Both the position numbers and the translations under genes were made by a program. Positions 41,153-49,521 of a stretch of DNA of 64,000 nt are shown piece by piece. Position 1 is the stretch's first letter. Each line of letters starts with the position of its first letter. Origin of the DNA: Labilithrix sp. GTDB lineage: Bacteria; Myxococcota_A; Polyangia; Polyangiales; Polyangiaceae. The stretch spans positions 1 through 64,000 of the forward strand of contig JAHBWD010000044.1 in the NCBI GenBank assembly GCA_019637175.1. The letters are read 5' to 3'. The notes below the pieces were generated by a model. The model had not been told where the DNA came from. It saw only the letters and a program-made list of their open reading frames with translations, and did not search any database.

Positions 41153-42304
41153 ATGAACACGTGGGGACCGCGCGCGCAGAGCGCGCTCTGCATCGCCGCC
41201 ATGATCGTCGCGTCGGGGGCCGCGGCGTGCGCCGAGCCCGATGACGATCTCACGCCGACGCGCGAAGAGCAGCTCGGCGAGTCGGTGTCGCAGCCGATCG
41301 TCGGCGGGCAGCCGGCGACGGCGTACACCGAAGCCGCGCTCATCAACGGGCCTGGGCACATCTGCTCGGGCGCGGTGATCGCGCCGAAGGTCGTCCTCAC
41401 TGCGGGTCACTGCGTCGGCAGCGGCACGTACACGGTCGTCGCGCCCTACGCGGGCAACCAGAGCGCGAAGGGCTCGCAGGTCTGGACCGACTACGTGCAG
41501 CAGGGTCAGTACGTGAACCCGAACAAGCTCGACGTGGCGGTGATCATCCTCGACAAGGCGATCACGCTCTCGACCTACCCGACGCTCGCGAGCGCCGCGG
41601 CGCCGCCCGGCACGAAGGCGATCAATGTCGGGCGCATCAGGAACGGAACGGCCTCGTACACGGGGCTGTTCTACGGCGCCGAGGTCACGCTCCGGAACGG
41701 CGCGTCGTACGGATTCTCGACGGCGTACGTGTCCGAGGAGATCATCCAATCGGGAGACTCCGGCGGGCCCGTGTACGTCGGCAGCGGCGCGTCGAGGAAG
41801 ATCGTCGCGGTCAACTCGGGCGGCGGCGGAGGCACGCAGGTGCTCGCGCGCGTCGATCTCGCGTACGCGAAGATCCAGCAGCTCATCGCGGCGAACGGCG
41901 GAGCCGGCGGCAGCTCCGCAGGCTCGGGCAGCGGCAGCGGCTCGGGCAGCGGCGGCAGCTCCGGCAGCAGCTGCACGGGCACGCCCGAGGTCGAGCCCAA
42001 CGACACGTCGACATCGGCGAACGCGCTCTCGGGGACGCGCTGCGGCGCGCTCTCGAGCGGCAGCGACGTCGACTGGTACGGCTGGACGGTCTCCGGCGCC
42101 GGCGTCAACTACGCCGTGGAGCTCACCACGACGGGCGACGCCGACGTCCTCATGTGGAAGTGGACCGGCAGCGCGTGGAGCAAGATCGCGAACACGTCGG
42201 CGACGAAGATCGCCGCCACCTCGACGGGCCCCGGCGACTACGTCATCGCGGTCCGTTCGCAAGGCGGCAACGCGCAGCCCTACGCGATCACGCTCACGAA
42301 GTGA
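41153..42304 (+). CDS. Trypsin-like serine protease with C-terminal PPC domain, lipoprotein
   Basis: The product is 383 residues; ATG 41153 follows GGAGGAG. The signal ends at C26 (SGAAAC). A propeptide ends before QPIVGGQPA (mature start near I49). The catalytic triad is H86 (LTAGHC), D127 (KLDVAVIIL) and S203 (GDSGGP). A Gly/Ser-rich linker (about 245-275) joins a pre-peptidase C-terminal (PPC) domain with EVEPNDTSTSANAL and SDVDWYGWTVSG. It is secreted and surface-held, and may process other surface proteins or prey proteins. The chain lacks an obvious inhibitor or partner gene nearby. Confidence 0.92.
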   Translation: MNTWGPRAQSALCIAAMIVASGAAACAEPDDDLTPTREEQLGESVSQPIVGGQPATAYTEAALINGPGHICSGAVIAPKVVLTAGHCVGSGTYTVVAPYAGNQSAKGSQVWTDYVQQGQYVNPNKLDVAVIILDKAITLSTYPTLASAAAPPGTKAINVGRIRNGTASYTGLFYGAEVTLRNGASYGFSTAYVSEEIIQSGDSGGPVYVGSGASRKIVAVNSGGGGGTQVLARVDLAYAKIQQLIAANGGAGGSSAGSGSGSGSGSGGSSGSSCTGTPEVEPNDTSTSANALSGTRCGALSSGSDVDWYGWTVSGAGVNYAVELTTTGDADVLMWKWTGSAWSKIANTSATKIAATSTGPGDYVIAVRSQGGNAQPYAITLTK

Positions 42305-42316
42305 GAGGCTCTCAGG

Positions 42317-42341
42317 GTCTGACGACAAATGGTCGTCAGAC
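42317..42341. terminator. Hairpin between convergent genes
   Basis: GTCTGACGAC-AAATG-GTCGTCAGAC: a perfect 10-bp stem with a 5-base loop between the protease stop and the acyl-CoA dehydrogenase stop. It can end transcription from both directions. No U-tract follows on the plus strand. Confidence 0.65.
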
Positions 42342-42374
42342 TGCCTGTTCCGACGCGCTCGAAGACTCGCGCTC

Positions 42375-43544
42375 TCAGAGCCCCATCAACTTCGCGACGT
42401 AGTAGCGCATCGTCTCGGTGGTTCCTCCGCCGATGCGGAGGAGCCGCTGATCGCGCCACGCGCGAGCGATGTGGTACTCCTCGACGTAGCCGGCGCCGCC
42501 GTGGAACTGGAGGCACTGGTCCATGATCTCGCTGCCGAGCTCGCCGACGAAGATCTTCGCCATGCTGATGATCTTCACGGTCTCGAAGCTGATCGGCTCC
42601 TTCTTCACGTAGCGCTCGTCGTTGTACATCTCGACCGCGCGGTACGTGAGCGCCTTCGCCGCCTCCAGCTTCGCCTGGAGGTCGACGAACTTGTGCTGCC
42701 AGTACTCGCGCTTGATGATCGGCTTGCCGAACGCCTTGCGCTCGCGCCCGTACGCGATCGACATCTCGATCGCCGCGTTCAGGCCGGCGCACGCGCTCAC
42801 GCACGCGATGAGCCGCTCCGTCTGGAAGTTCTGCATCAGGTACATGAAGCCCTGGTTCGGCTCGCCGAGCATGTAACGCTGCGGAACGCGCATGTCCTCG
42901 AACGCGAGCTCTGCGGTGTCGCTCGCGTGGTTGCCGACCTTCTTGAGCTTCTTCGAGACGCTGAAGCCCTTCGTCTTCGCCGGAACGAGGAAGAAGCTGC
43001 AGCCGTGCGCGCCGGCCTCCGGGTTGGTCTTCACGAGGAGCGTGACGAAGTCGCAGCGGCAGCCGTTCGTGATGTACGTCTTGGCGCCGTTGACGATCCA
43101 GTCGTCGCCGTCGCGCTTGGCCCACGTCTGGATGCCCGCGACGTCGCTGCCGGCGTTGGGCTCGCTGACGCCGAGCGCGACGATCTTCTCGCCCTTCAGC
43201 GCGGGCCGGAGAAACTCGTCGATCTGCTCCTTCGTGCCGAGATCGCTGATGACCGGCGTGGCCATGTCGCTCTGGACGAGCAGCCCCATCGAGACGCCCG
43301 CCGACATGCCTTTGTGGAGCTCTTCGGCCTTCGCGACGCTGAACCAGTAGTCGCCGCCGGCGCCGCCGTGCTCCTCGGGGTAGTGCGCGCCGAAGATCCC
43401 GAGCTCACCCGCGCGCTTGAAGACCTCGTTGGGGAAGAGCTCCGCCTTCTCCCATTCGTCGGCGTAGGGAGCGAGCTCCTTCGTCGCGAACTGACGGACG
43501 GTGTTGCGGAAGTGATCGTGCTCCTCGCGAAACGGGCTCGGCAT
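42375..43544 (-). CDS. Acyl-CoA dehydrogenase
   Basis: The product is 389 residues with the full ACAD fold: an N-terminal helical part (FREEHDHFRNTVRQFATKEL), FAD-binding SEPNAGSDVAGI, the FYITNG-type segment TYITNGCRCDF, and the C-terminal QFHGGAGYVEEYHIARAWRD with the catalytic Glu region, then IGGGTTETM. It oxidises the alpha-beta bond of an acyl-CoA and passes electrons to ETF. Chain specificity cannot be told from sequence. It stands alone, without other beta-oxidation genes next to it. Confidence 0.92.
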   Translation of the reverse strand: MPSPFREEHDHFRNTVRQFATKELAPYADEWEKAELFPNEVFKRAGELGIFGAHYPEEHGGAGGDYWFSVAKAEELHKGMSAGVSMGLLVQSDMATPVISDLGTKEQIDEFLRPALKGEKIVALGVSEPNAGSDVAGIQTWAKRDGDDWIVNGAKTYITNGCRCDFVTLLVKTNPEAGAHGCSFFLVPAKTKGFSVSKKLKKVGNHASDTAELAFEDMRVPQRYMLGEPNQGFMYLMQNFQTERLIACVSACAGLNAAIEMSIAYGRERKAFGKPIIKREYWQHKFVDLQAKLEAAKALTYRAVEMYNDERYVKKEPISFETVKIISMAKIFVGELGSEIMDQCLQFHGGAGYVEEYHIARAWRDQRLLRIGGGTTETMRYYVAKLMGL

Positions 43545-43608
43545 GCGATAGTTCGTACACGAAACATTCAGGAGTGCAAGATCAACCGTCGGATCGCGGG
43601 GAAAAGCC

Positions 43609-44586
43609 TCACTTGATCTGCGACGGCGGCACGAGGTTGGCGATGGGCGGGACCTCGCGGAGCGCGGCGATGAGCGCCTCCTTGTCGTCTCTCGTCAAGC
43701 CGCCGTAGTACGACCACGGCATCACGTAGAGGAGACGGCCCGCCTTGTTCTTGCCCTCGTCGAAGACGCGCCGGAGATCGTCGTCGCTGTAGGCGCCGAT
43801 GCCGGTCGCCTTGTCGCTCGTGATGTTGGAGGCGATGGCGACGCCCTTGTCGTCGGGCAGCGGGAAGCGCGCGCCGCCGGCGAGCGCGCCGCCCGGGAGC
43901 TTCTGCATGCGCTCGTTCACCTTGTCGTGGCAGTCGTTGCACGAGCAAACCGCGAGGAGCCAGCGACCGCGCGCCAGCTTGTCGGACGGCGAAGGCGGTG
44001 GCGGCGCCGCCGCCTCGACCGGCTTGGGCACCGCGCGCACGAACATCGATACGGGGAAGCTCAGCTCGAGCCGACCGGGATCGTTCTTCACCGCCGAGAG
44101 CGTCTTCAAGTACGCGACGATCGCGAGCGCATCTTCGTCGGTCAGCGTCGACGCGTACGTCACGAACGGCATCTGCGGAAAGAGCGGACGGCCGTCGCGC
44201 GAGACGCCCTCGCGCATGGCCCGCACGATCTCGCCGTCGGTCCACTTGCCGAGGCCGGTCTCTCCGTCCGGCGTGATGTTGGGCGCGCGGAGGCGCCCGG
44301 GAAAGCCGGGCAGCGCGCCGAAGTCGCGGCCGGCGCCGAGCTTGCCTTCCACCGGCGGCTCGCCGGGCACGCCCTCCTGCACGGGCGAGTGACAGCCAAC
44401 GCACGCGGCGACGTTGTGCGTGAGGTACTTGCCTCGCGCGATCGCCTCCGGCGTGGTCGGCGCCCTCATGTCTGCGGCCGCGCGCGTCTTCGGCGACAAG
44501 ACGTAGAACTTCACGAGCACCCCGATGACGGCGAGCGCGACGAGACCGAGGAGGCCTCCGAGGATTCGGACGATCCACTTCTTCAT
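43609..44586 (-). CDS. Di-heme c-type cytochrome, membrane-anchored
   Basis: The product is 325 residues. An N-terminal membrane helix (about 5-27) anchors two cytochrome c domains. Heme sites are CVGCH (62-66) and CNDCH (216-220), and each domain has its Met region (RPLFPQMPF; the second RLLYVMPWSYYG). It resembles cytochrome subunits of alcohol/aldehyde/gluconate dehydrogenases. It could accept electrons from a periplasmic dehydrogenase, such as the PQQ enzyme of this window, but no such dehydrogenase is adjacent. ATG at 44586 overlaps the stop of the smaller cytochrome gene (ATGA), so both are made together. Confidence 0.88.
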   Translation of the reverse strand: MKKWIVRILGGLLGLVALAVIGVLVKFYVLSPKTRAAADMRAPTTPEAIARGKYLTHNVAACVGCHSPVQEGVPGEPPVEGKLGAGRDFGALPGFPGRLRAPNITPDGETGLGKWTDGEIVRAMREGVSRDGRPLFPQMPFVTYASTLTDEDALAIVAYLKTLSAVKNDPGRLELSFPVSMFVRAVPKPVEAAAPPPPSPSDKLARGRWLLAVCSCNDCHDKVNERMQKLPGGALAGGARFPLPDDKGVAIASNITSDKATGIGAYSDDDLRRVFDEGKNKAGRLLYVMPWSYYGGLTRDDKEALIAALREVPPIANLVPPSQIK

Positions 44587-44936
44587 TTCGTCTTCTCCGC
44601 CTCGAGCGCCCGAACGTGCGCGACGAGCGCGTCGAGCTGCGCGTCGGTGAACGTGGCTCCGAACGGAGGCATCCCGCTGCCCTTGCCGTTCACGATCGTC
44701 ATGCGGATCTGGGGATCGCCGTGCGATCGCTGGAACGCGGGATCGCGGAGGTCGCGCGGCGAAGGCCCTCCCTCGAAGAGCGGGAGGCCGCCGGACCCGT
44801 CGGCGCCGTGACAGCGTGCGCACGCGTTGGCGAACAGGTCCGCGCCCTCCGACGAGGTGGCCGCCGCGCTCCGCTTGCAGCCGAACGCGCCGAGCGTCAG
44901 CGCGAACGCAAGCGCGATCCGAAGCATCGCGCGCAA
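44583..44936 (-). CDS. Mono-heme cytochrome c lipoprotein
   Basis: The product is 117 residues. The signal ends at C20 (LTLGAFGC), so it is a lipoprotein. It has a single CARCH heme site (39-43), and GSGMPPFG near residue 85 supplies the Met ligand. It is a small class I cytochrome for short-range electron transfer. The gene precedes the di-heme cytochrome gene with a 4-base overlap, so the two probably form one electron relay. The start may be ATG 44936 or 44927. Confidence 0.88.
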   Translation of the reverse strand: MRAMLRIALAFALTLGAFGCKRSAAATSSEGADLFANACARCHGADGSGGLPLFEGGPSPRDLRDPAFQRSHGDPQIRMTIVNGKGSGMPPFGATFTDAQLDALVAHVRALEAEKTK

Positions 44937-44994
44937 TCTGCACCGCCGCGGCGAGGGGTGTCAATCGGTCATGCGTTCGCTATCGTCACGCGCC

Positions 44995-46002
44995 ATGAGC
45001 GAGGTCGCCGTCGCGGTCACGGGAGCAACGGGGTTCATCGGCAGCGCGGTCGTGCGCAAGCTCCTCGAGCAGAAGCGAACCGTGCGCTGTCTCGTCGAGC
45101 CGGGCGCGAACGCCGCGAACCTCGACGGACTGCCGGTCGAGCGCGTGAGCGTCGACGTCACCGATTTTCCGGGCATGAAGAGGGCGCTCGAGGGCTGCTC
45201 GAGCCTCTTTCACCTCGCGGCGATCTACAAGACGTGGCTGCGCGACGAGGAGATCATCCATCGCGTGAACGTCGAGGGCACGACCGCGACGCTTCTCGCC
45301 GCGCAGCACGCGAAGGTGAAGCGCGTCGTCTACACGAGCTCGATCGCCGCGATCGGCCTCGCCTCTGGTGGGCGAGGTCTCGCCGACGAGAGCACGAAGT
45401 TCAACCTGTTCGACGTGGCCAACCCGTACATCCTCACGAAGTGGCAGAGCGAGCGCATCGCGATGCGGTTCGCCGAGAGCGGGCTGCCGGTCGTGATCGT
45501 CAACCCCGCGTTCCCCTTCGGCCCGCGCGACATCGCGCCGACGCCGACGGGCGGGATCATCCTCGCGCTGCTCCGCAGGCAGGTGCCGGCCGTCACCCCG
45601 GGCGGCATCTGCACGATCGACGTCGACGACTGCGCCGAGGCGCACCTGCTCGCCGAAGAGAGGGGCCGCGTGGGCGAACGCTACATCCTCGGCAACGACA
45701 ACGTGACGATGAAGGAGCTCTTCGAGATCACGGCGAAGGTCGCGAACGTGCCGTGCCCGAAGCTGCCGATGCCCGGCGTGCTCGCCGCCGGCGTCGCGCT
45801 CGGCATGGAGCTCTGGGCCGATCACGTCTCCCACAAGGAGCCGCCGGCGACGTATCGCTCGATGCGCTACACGCAGCGCAACGCGTTCTTCTCGAACGCG
45901 AAGGCCAAGCGCGAGCTCGGCCTCCGCACGCGGCCGCTCGAAGAGACGATCGCGCGCGCCGTCGAGTGGTTCCGCGGCGACTTCCAGAAGCTCCGCGGCT
46001 GA
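44995..46002 (+). CDS. NAD-dependent epimerase/reductase, HpnA-like (extended SDR)
   Basis: The product is 335 residues, an extended short-chain dehydrogenase. The dinucleotide site is GATGFIGS (10-17) and the active-site pair is YxxxK in NPYILTKWQSE (about 145-149), with a Ser in YTSSIAAIG. It looks most like hopanoid-associated sugar epimerase HpnA and dihydroflavonol reductase relatives. No squalene-hopene genes are in the window, so a hopanoid role is unproven. It is divergent from the small cytochrome gene with 58 bases between. Its end nearly touches the convergent response-regulator gene. Confidence 0.88.
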   Translation: MSEVAVAVTGATGFIGSAVVRKLLEQKRTVRCLVEPGANAANLDGLPVERVSVDVTDFPGMKRALEGCSSLFHLAAIYKTWLRDEEIIHRVNVEGTTATLLAAQHAKVKRVVYTSSIAAIGLASGGRGLADESTKFNLFDVANPYILTKWQSERIAMRFAESGLPVVIVNPAFPFGPRDIAPTPTGGIILALLRRQVPAVTPGGICTIDVDDCAEAHLLAEERGRVGERYILGNDNVTMKELFEITAKVANVPCPKLPMPGVLAAGVALGMELWADHVSHKEPPATYRSMRYTQRNAFFSNAKAKRELGLRTRPLEETIARAVEWFRGDFQKLRG

Positions 46003-46005
46003 CGC

Positions 46006-46719
46006 CTACTTCTTCTTCTTCGCCGCGGTCTTCTTCTTCGCGGTCGGCTTCTTCGCCGCGGTCTTCTTCTTCGCGGCCGGCTTCTTCGCGGTCGGCTTCT
46101 TCGCCGCCACGCGCGCGACGGGACGCGCCGCGGGCTTCGTCGTCTTCTTCGCCTTCGCGGCGACCTTCGCCTTCGGCTTCGCCGCGGACTTCGGCTTCGC
46201 CGCGGACTTCGGCTTCGCCGCGGACTTCGGCGCCTTCGGCGCCTTCGCGCCTCGCTCCGACGCCGGCAGCGGCTTGGCCGCGCCCGAGGTGCCGTTGATC
46301 GACGGCCTCACGACGCCCTCGCGCTGCTTGATGCGCGCCTTCAGCGTGTGGCGGATCTTGTCGTCGAAGTCGTCGAACTCGAACGGCTTGTCGATGTACG
46401 CGTCGGCTCCGTAGAGCGGGCTCGTCATCTGATTCAGGTTCTCGCCGATGCCGGTCAGCATCACGACGCCGGTGTGCGCGAGCGCGACGTCCTCGCGAAT
46501 CTTTCGGCACACCTCCCAGCCGCTCATGCCGGGCATCATCACGTCGAGGACGACGAGATCGGGCAAGTGCTCGCGTGCGAGGCGCCAGGCCTCTTCGCCG
46601 TCGGAGGCCTGAATCACCTCGAGCTTCGGTTCGTTCATCGTGCGGAGGTGCCGCGCGACGAGCTCCAGCATCGAGGGCTCGTCGTCGGCAACGAGAACGA
46701 GCGGGGGGGAGGTCGGCAT
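46006..46719 (-). CDS. Response regulator receiver with histone-H1-like lysine-rich tail
   Basis: The product is 237 residues. Residues 4-127 are a complete receiver domain: acidic pair D12-D13, phosphorylation site D59 (LDVMMPGMSG), T89 (MLTG) and K111 (DKPF). There is no ordinary output domain. Instead residues about 148-237 are almost only Lys, Ala and Pro with KPTAKK/AAKKK repeats, about 30 lysines in the last 80 residues, like bacterial histone H1-type proteins. The tail should bind DNA without sequence choice, so phosphorylation could control chromatin contact. This is inference; the fusion itself is plainly visible. No histidine kinase gene is adjacent. It is convergent with the epimerase gene. 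Confidence 0.88.
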   Translation of the reverse strand: MPTSPPLVLVADDEPSMLELVARHLRTMNEPKLEVIQASDGEEAWRLAREHLPDLVVLDVMMPGMSGWEVCRKIREDVALAHTGVVMLTGIGENLNQMTSPLYGADAYIDKPFEFDDFDDKIRHTLKARIKQREGVVRPSINGTSGAAKPLPASERGAKAPKAPKSAAKPKSAAKPKSAAKPKAKVAAKAKKTTKPAARPVARVAAKKPTAKKPAAKKKTAAKKPTAKKKTAAKKKK

Positions 46720-46785
46720 GGTCGCAATTCTCGTTTCAACGAATCGCTCGGGTCAAGGGCCAGTCGCCCGCTACGATGGGTCATC

Positions 46786-47655
46786 GTGCTCTCTCGCGCC
46801 GCATACGCGATCGTGCTGGCCGCCGGGCTCTGCGCGTGCTCGCTCCTCGCCGACCTCGGATCGCTTCGCGAAGGAGACGCGCGCGCACCCGAGGAAGGGG
46901 GCGCCGACGGGTCTCTGCCCGACGGCTCGTTGCCCGACGCGCCCTCACCCGACGGGTCGCTGCCGCCGGTCGACGGCGGCGACGTCTACGGCGCCGCCGT
47001 GCGCGCGGACGCGCCGGTTCTTTGGCTTCGCTTCGAGGAGGCGAGCGGTCCTGCCGCGATCGACAGCGCGGGCGGGCTCGACGGCGCCTATTCGTCGAGC
47101 GGCGTCTCCTTCGGGCGCGCAGGCGCGATGGCGGGGAGCCGCGCCGTCAGGTTCGACGGCGCGACCGGAAGGCTCACGCTCGGCACACGCCACCCTTTCA
47201 CCGGCACCGCGTCGTTCTCGCTCGAGCTCTGGGTCAACACCGAGAGCGTCGACGACAACGTACGGCGCCTCCTCGTTCGAGGTGTCGGCGACGGCGCGGG
47301 AACCGGCTACGGCATCCAGTCGTCGAGCGCCGCCACCGGCGGGCTCCTCTTTTATCGGCGCACATCCGGCGGCGAGACATACGCCTTGGCGCCGCCCCTC
47401 GTCGTGGGCCAATGGACCCACGTCGTCGTGACGTTCGCCCAGTCCGACCGCGCCCGCATCTACACCAACGGCGTCGAGCAGGGCGACGGCAACCCGCTCG
47501 GCTTGCTCGCCGATCCGTCCGAGAGCGTCCTCACCGTCGGCGACGCGCCCGGCGGCCTCTTCTACAAGTGGCTCGGCGCGCTCGACGAGGTCGCGATCTA
47601 CGACAAGGCACTCACGCCGCAGCGGATCAAGGCTCACTTCGACGCGGCGAAGTAG
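46786..47655 (+). CDS. Lipoprotein with LamG/concanavalin-A-like domain
   Basis: The product is 289 residues from GTG 46786. The signal ends at C18 (AGLCAC). A repeat-bearing stalk (DGSLPDGSLPDAPSPDGSL) spans about 45-70. The rest is a LamG/concanavalin-type jelly roll: VLWLRFEEASGPAAIDSAG, then SLELWVNTES, and WTHVVVTFAQSDRARIYTNG, ending in LDEVAIYDKALTPQRIKAHF. Such domains bind sugars or proteins at the surface. The start is set by the signal peptide, since ATG at 46776 is in another frame. Its stop nearly touches the SCP2 gene end. Confidence 0.85.
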   Translation: MLSRAAYAIVLAAGLCACSLLADLGSLREGDARAPEEGGADGSLPDGSLPDAPSPDGSLPPVDGGDVYGAAVRADAPVLWLRFEEASGPAAIDSAGGLDGAYSSSGVSFGRAGAMAGSRAVRFDGATGRLTLGTRHPFTGTASFSLELWVNTESVDDNVRRLLVRGVGDGAGTGYGIQSSSAATGGLLFYRRTSGGETYALAPPLVVGQWTHVVVTFAQSDRARIYTNGVEQGDGNPLGLLADPSESVLTVGDAPGGLFYKWLGALDEVAIYDKALTPQRIKAHFDAAK

Positions 47656-48084
47656 TCACTCGCCCTTGAACTTCGTCGGCACGCGCGTCGTCGACTCGAC
47701 GAGCTGCTTCGAGGCGTTCACGTGCTTCACCATCGTGGGCATGTGACCCTTCGCGAGCTTGAGCTTGCCTTGCATGAGCGCCTTGGTGGGGTCGATCTCC
47801 TTCTTGATGACCTCCTTCCACTGGGCGTAGCTCGCGACGACCACGAAGGGGGCCTTCTCCTCCGCCTCGCGCGCAGGCATGAGCTTGCACTCCCTGCACT
47901 CACCCTGGTGGACGTCGAGCCACATCGCGAGATCTTCGGCGAGACCGAGCGAAGGCTCGGCCTTGACGACCATCGCGACGACGCCGTGCGTCCAGTCTTT
48001 GCCGGCTTTCTTGTACTCGGGGTTCGCGTTGATCGCGTCCTTGTAGGCCGCCACCCACTCGGGGGAAGGAAAGTCGAGGCTCAT
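47656..48084 (-). CDS. SCP2 sterol-carrier-like protein
   Basis: The product is 142 residues, a single SCP2 lipid-binding domain: an N-terminal amphipathic helix (FPSPEWVAAYKDAINANPEY), the beta region (GVVAMVVKAEPSLG), a CxxC pair (ECRECK) and helical end (KALMQGKLKLAKGHMPTMVK). Such small proteins bind fatty acyl or sterol-like lipids in the cytoplasm. ATG at 48084 is divergent from the next gene, with starts only 35 bases apart or overlapping. Confidence 0.88.
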   Translation of the reverse strand: MSLDFPSPEWVAAYKDAINANPEYKKAGKDWTHGVVAMVVKAEPSLGLAEDLAMWLDVHQGECRECKLMPAREAEEKAPFVVVASYAQWKEVIKKEIDPTKALMQGKLKLAKGHMPTMVKHVNASKQLVESTTRVPTKFKGE

Positions 48085-48118
48085 GGTGCGCGCCTCTTAT
48101 ATCATCCGTGGGCGGAGC

Positions 48119-49471
48119 ATGCGCGACCCGAATCCCTCGCGCCCAATCTCGCCCGGCGTTCGCATCCACGGACGAGGCAACAAGCGCCTCGACGGCGTGC
48201 TCGACTTCGTCGCGTTCGCGGCCAGGCCGATGCCGCTCGTCACGTTGCTCGACGAGGCGCCGCGGCGCATCGCCGACATCCTCGAGGCGACCGTCTGCTC
48301 GCTCTATCTCTGCGAGGGCCAAGGCGACGAGCTCGTCATGCGGGGCAACGTCGGCTTTTCGCCGTCGGTCATCGGGCAGGTGCGCCTCCACATCGGCGAG
48401 GGCATGACGGGCGAGGCGGTCGAGTATCTCCGCCCGGTGACGAGCGACTACGCCCCGGAAGACGCGGCGTACAAGCACTTCGAAGATCTCCACGAAGAGC
48501 GCTATCCGATCTTCGTCGCCGTGCCGATCCGCGGCAAGGCGGGCCCCCTCGGCGCGCTCGTCGTCCAGCGCGAGCAGAAGGCGTTCGAGGAGCGCGACAT
48601 CGAGCTCCTGACCGCGCTCGGCGCGGTCATCGCCGCCGGCATCCGGCACGCCGAGCTCATCGACGCGCGTCGCGATCGCCCGGAGAGCGCGCGCGCGTCG
48701 CGCAAGGCCGGCGGAGGCACGCGCAAGGTGACGCTCACCGGTCGCCCCTTCGTCAGCGGCCGCGCGATCGGCGCGATCGCCGCGATGAGGCGGCCCGCGA
48801 CGCGCCCGAGCGAGACGCGCCTCGAGCAAGACGTAAAGGAAGACCGAAGGCTCCTTCGCGGCGCGTTCGACGTCGCCGACAAGGCGATCCGCGCGCTCTC
48901 CGATCGCGCCAGGTCGATGCGCCTCGGCGGCGAGGCGGCGTTCCTGTCGACCTACGTCGAGATCCTCGGCGACATGCGCTTCCGCGAGCGCGCCGACGAG
49001 CTCGTCGCCTCGGGCACCGGAATCCCCAACGCGCTCGGACGCGTCGCGCGCGAAGTGACGCGCACCGCGGCCTCCATCACCCGCGATCCGTTCCTCGAAG
49101 AGCGAGCGCGTGACGTCGAAGATCTCTGCGACGCGCTCGTGATGCTCGCCGCGACCGACAAGCGCGCCGAGCTGCCGACCAAGGCGATACTCGTGGGCGA
49201 CGCGCTCAGCGTGTTCGATCTCTTGATCTCTGCGCGCGCCCACCCCGTAGGCGTCGCCCTCACCGATCGCGGCGGAGGACCGCGCACACGAACCCTCCTC
49301 CGTCTCTTCGACGTCCCTGCCGTCGTGGGCGTCGAGGGCCTGTTCAAGTGGGCCTCGGACGGAGACGTGGCGCTCGTCGACGCCGACCACGGCCTGCTCG
49401 TGATCAACCCGTCGAAGGGCGAGATCGCCGCGCTCCGCGAGTACAAACGCGCGCAGGAAGAGCTAGACTGA
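48119..49471 (+). CDS. GAF plus enzyme-I-like N-terminal half lacking the active-site His (PtsP-like)
   Basis: The product is 450 residues from ATG 48119; ATG 48083 is an alternative, but overlaps the divergent gene. Residues about 30-180 are a GAF domain of the PtsP type. About 205-438 match the N-terminal half of PTS enzyme I: GRPFVSGRAIGAI, the HPr-binding helices (RERADELV, EERARDVEDLCDAL) and the swivelling domain (TDRGGGPRTRTLLRLF, DVPAVVGVEGL). In real enzyme I this last part holds GGRTSH with the phosphorylated His. Here no His is present, and the C-terminal PEP-binding barrel is absent. It cannot act as a phosphotransferase by the known route. A regulatory role is inferred. Confidence 0.85.
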   Translation: MRDPNPSRPISPGVRIHGRGNKRLDGVLDFVAFAARPMPLVTLLDEAPRRIADILEATVCSLYLCEGQGDELVMRGNVGFSPSVIGQVRLHIGEGMTGEAVEYLRPVTSDYAPEDAAYKHFEDLHEERYPIFVAVPIRGKAGPLGALVVQREQKAFEERDIELLTALGAVIAAGIRHAELIDARRDRPESARASRKAGGGTRKVTLTGRPFVSGRAIGAIAAMRRPATRPSETRLEQDVKEDRRLLRGAFDVADKAIRALSDRARSMRLGGEAAFLSTYVEILGDMRFRERADELVASGTGIPNALGRVAREVTRTAASITRDPFLEERARDVEDLCDALVMLAATDKRAELPTKAILVGDALSVFDLLISARAHPVGVALTDRGGGPRTRTLLRLFDVPAVVGVEGLFKWASDGDVALVDADHGLLVINPSKGEIAALREYKRAQEELD

Positions 49472-49521
49472 GAGGCGACGAGCCGCCCAAGCTCGTCCGA
49501 GCGTCGCGTGTCGATGGAGAG

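Noticed and set aside
46012..46245. Possible minisatellite or CRISPR-like repeat
   Set aside because: The repeats come from Lys/Ala/Pro codons of the response regulator tail; units vary and there are no spacers.
48083..48118. Earlier ATG for the GAF protein
   Set aside because: It would overlap the start of the divergent SCP2 gene and leave no room for a promoter; kept only as an alternative.
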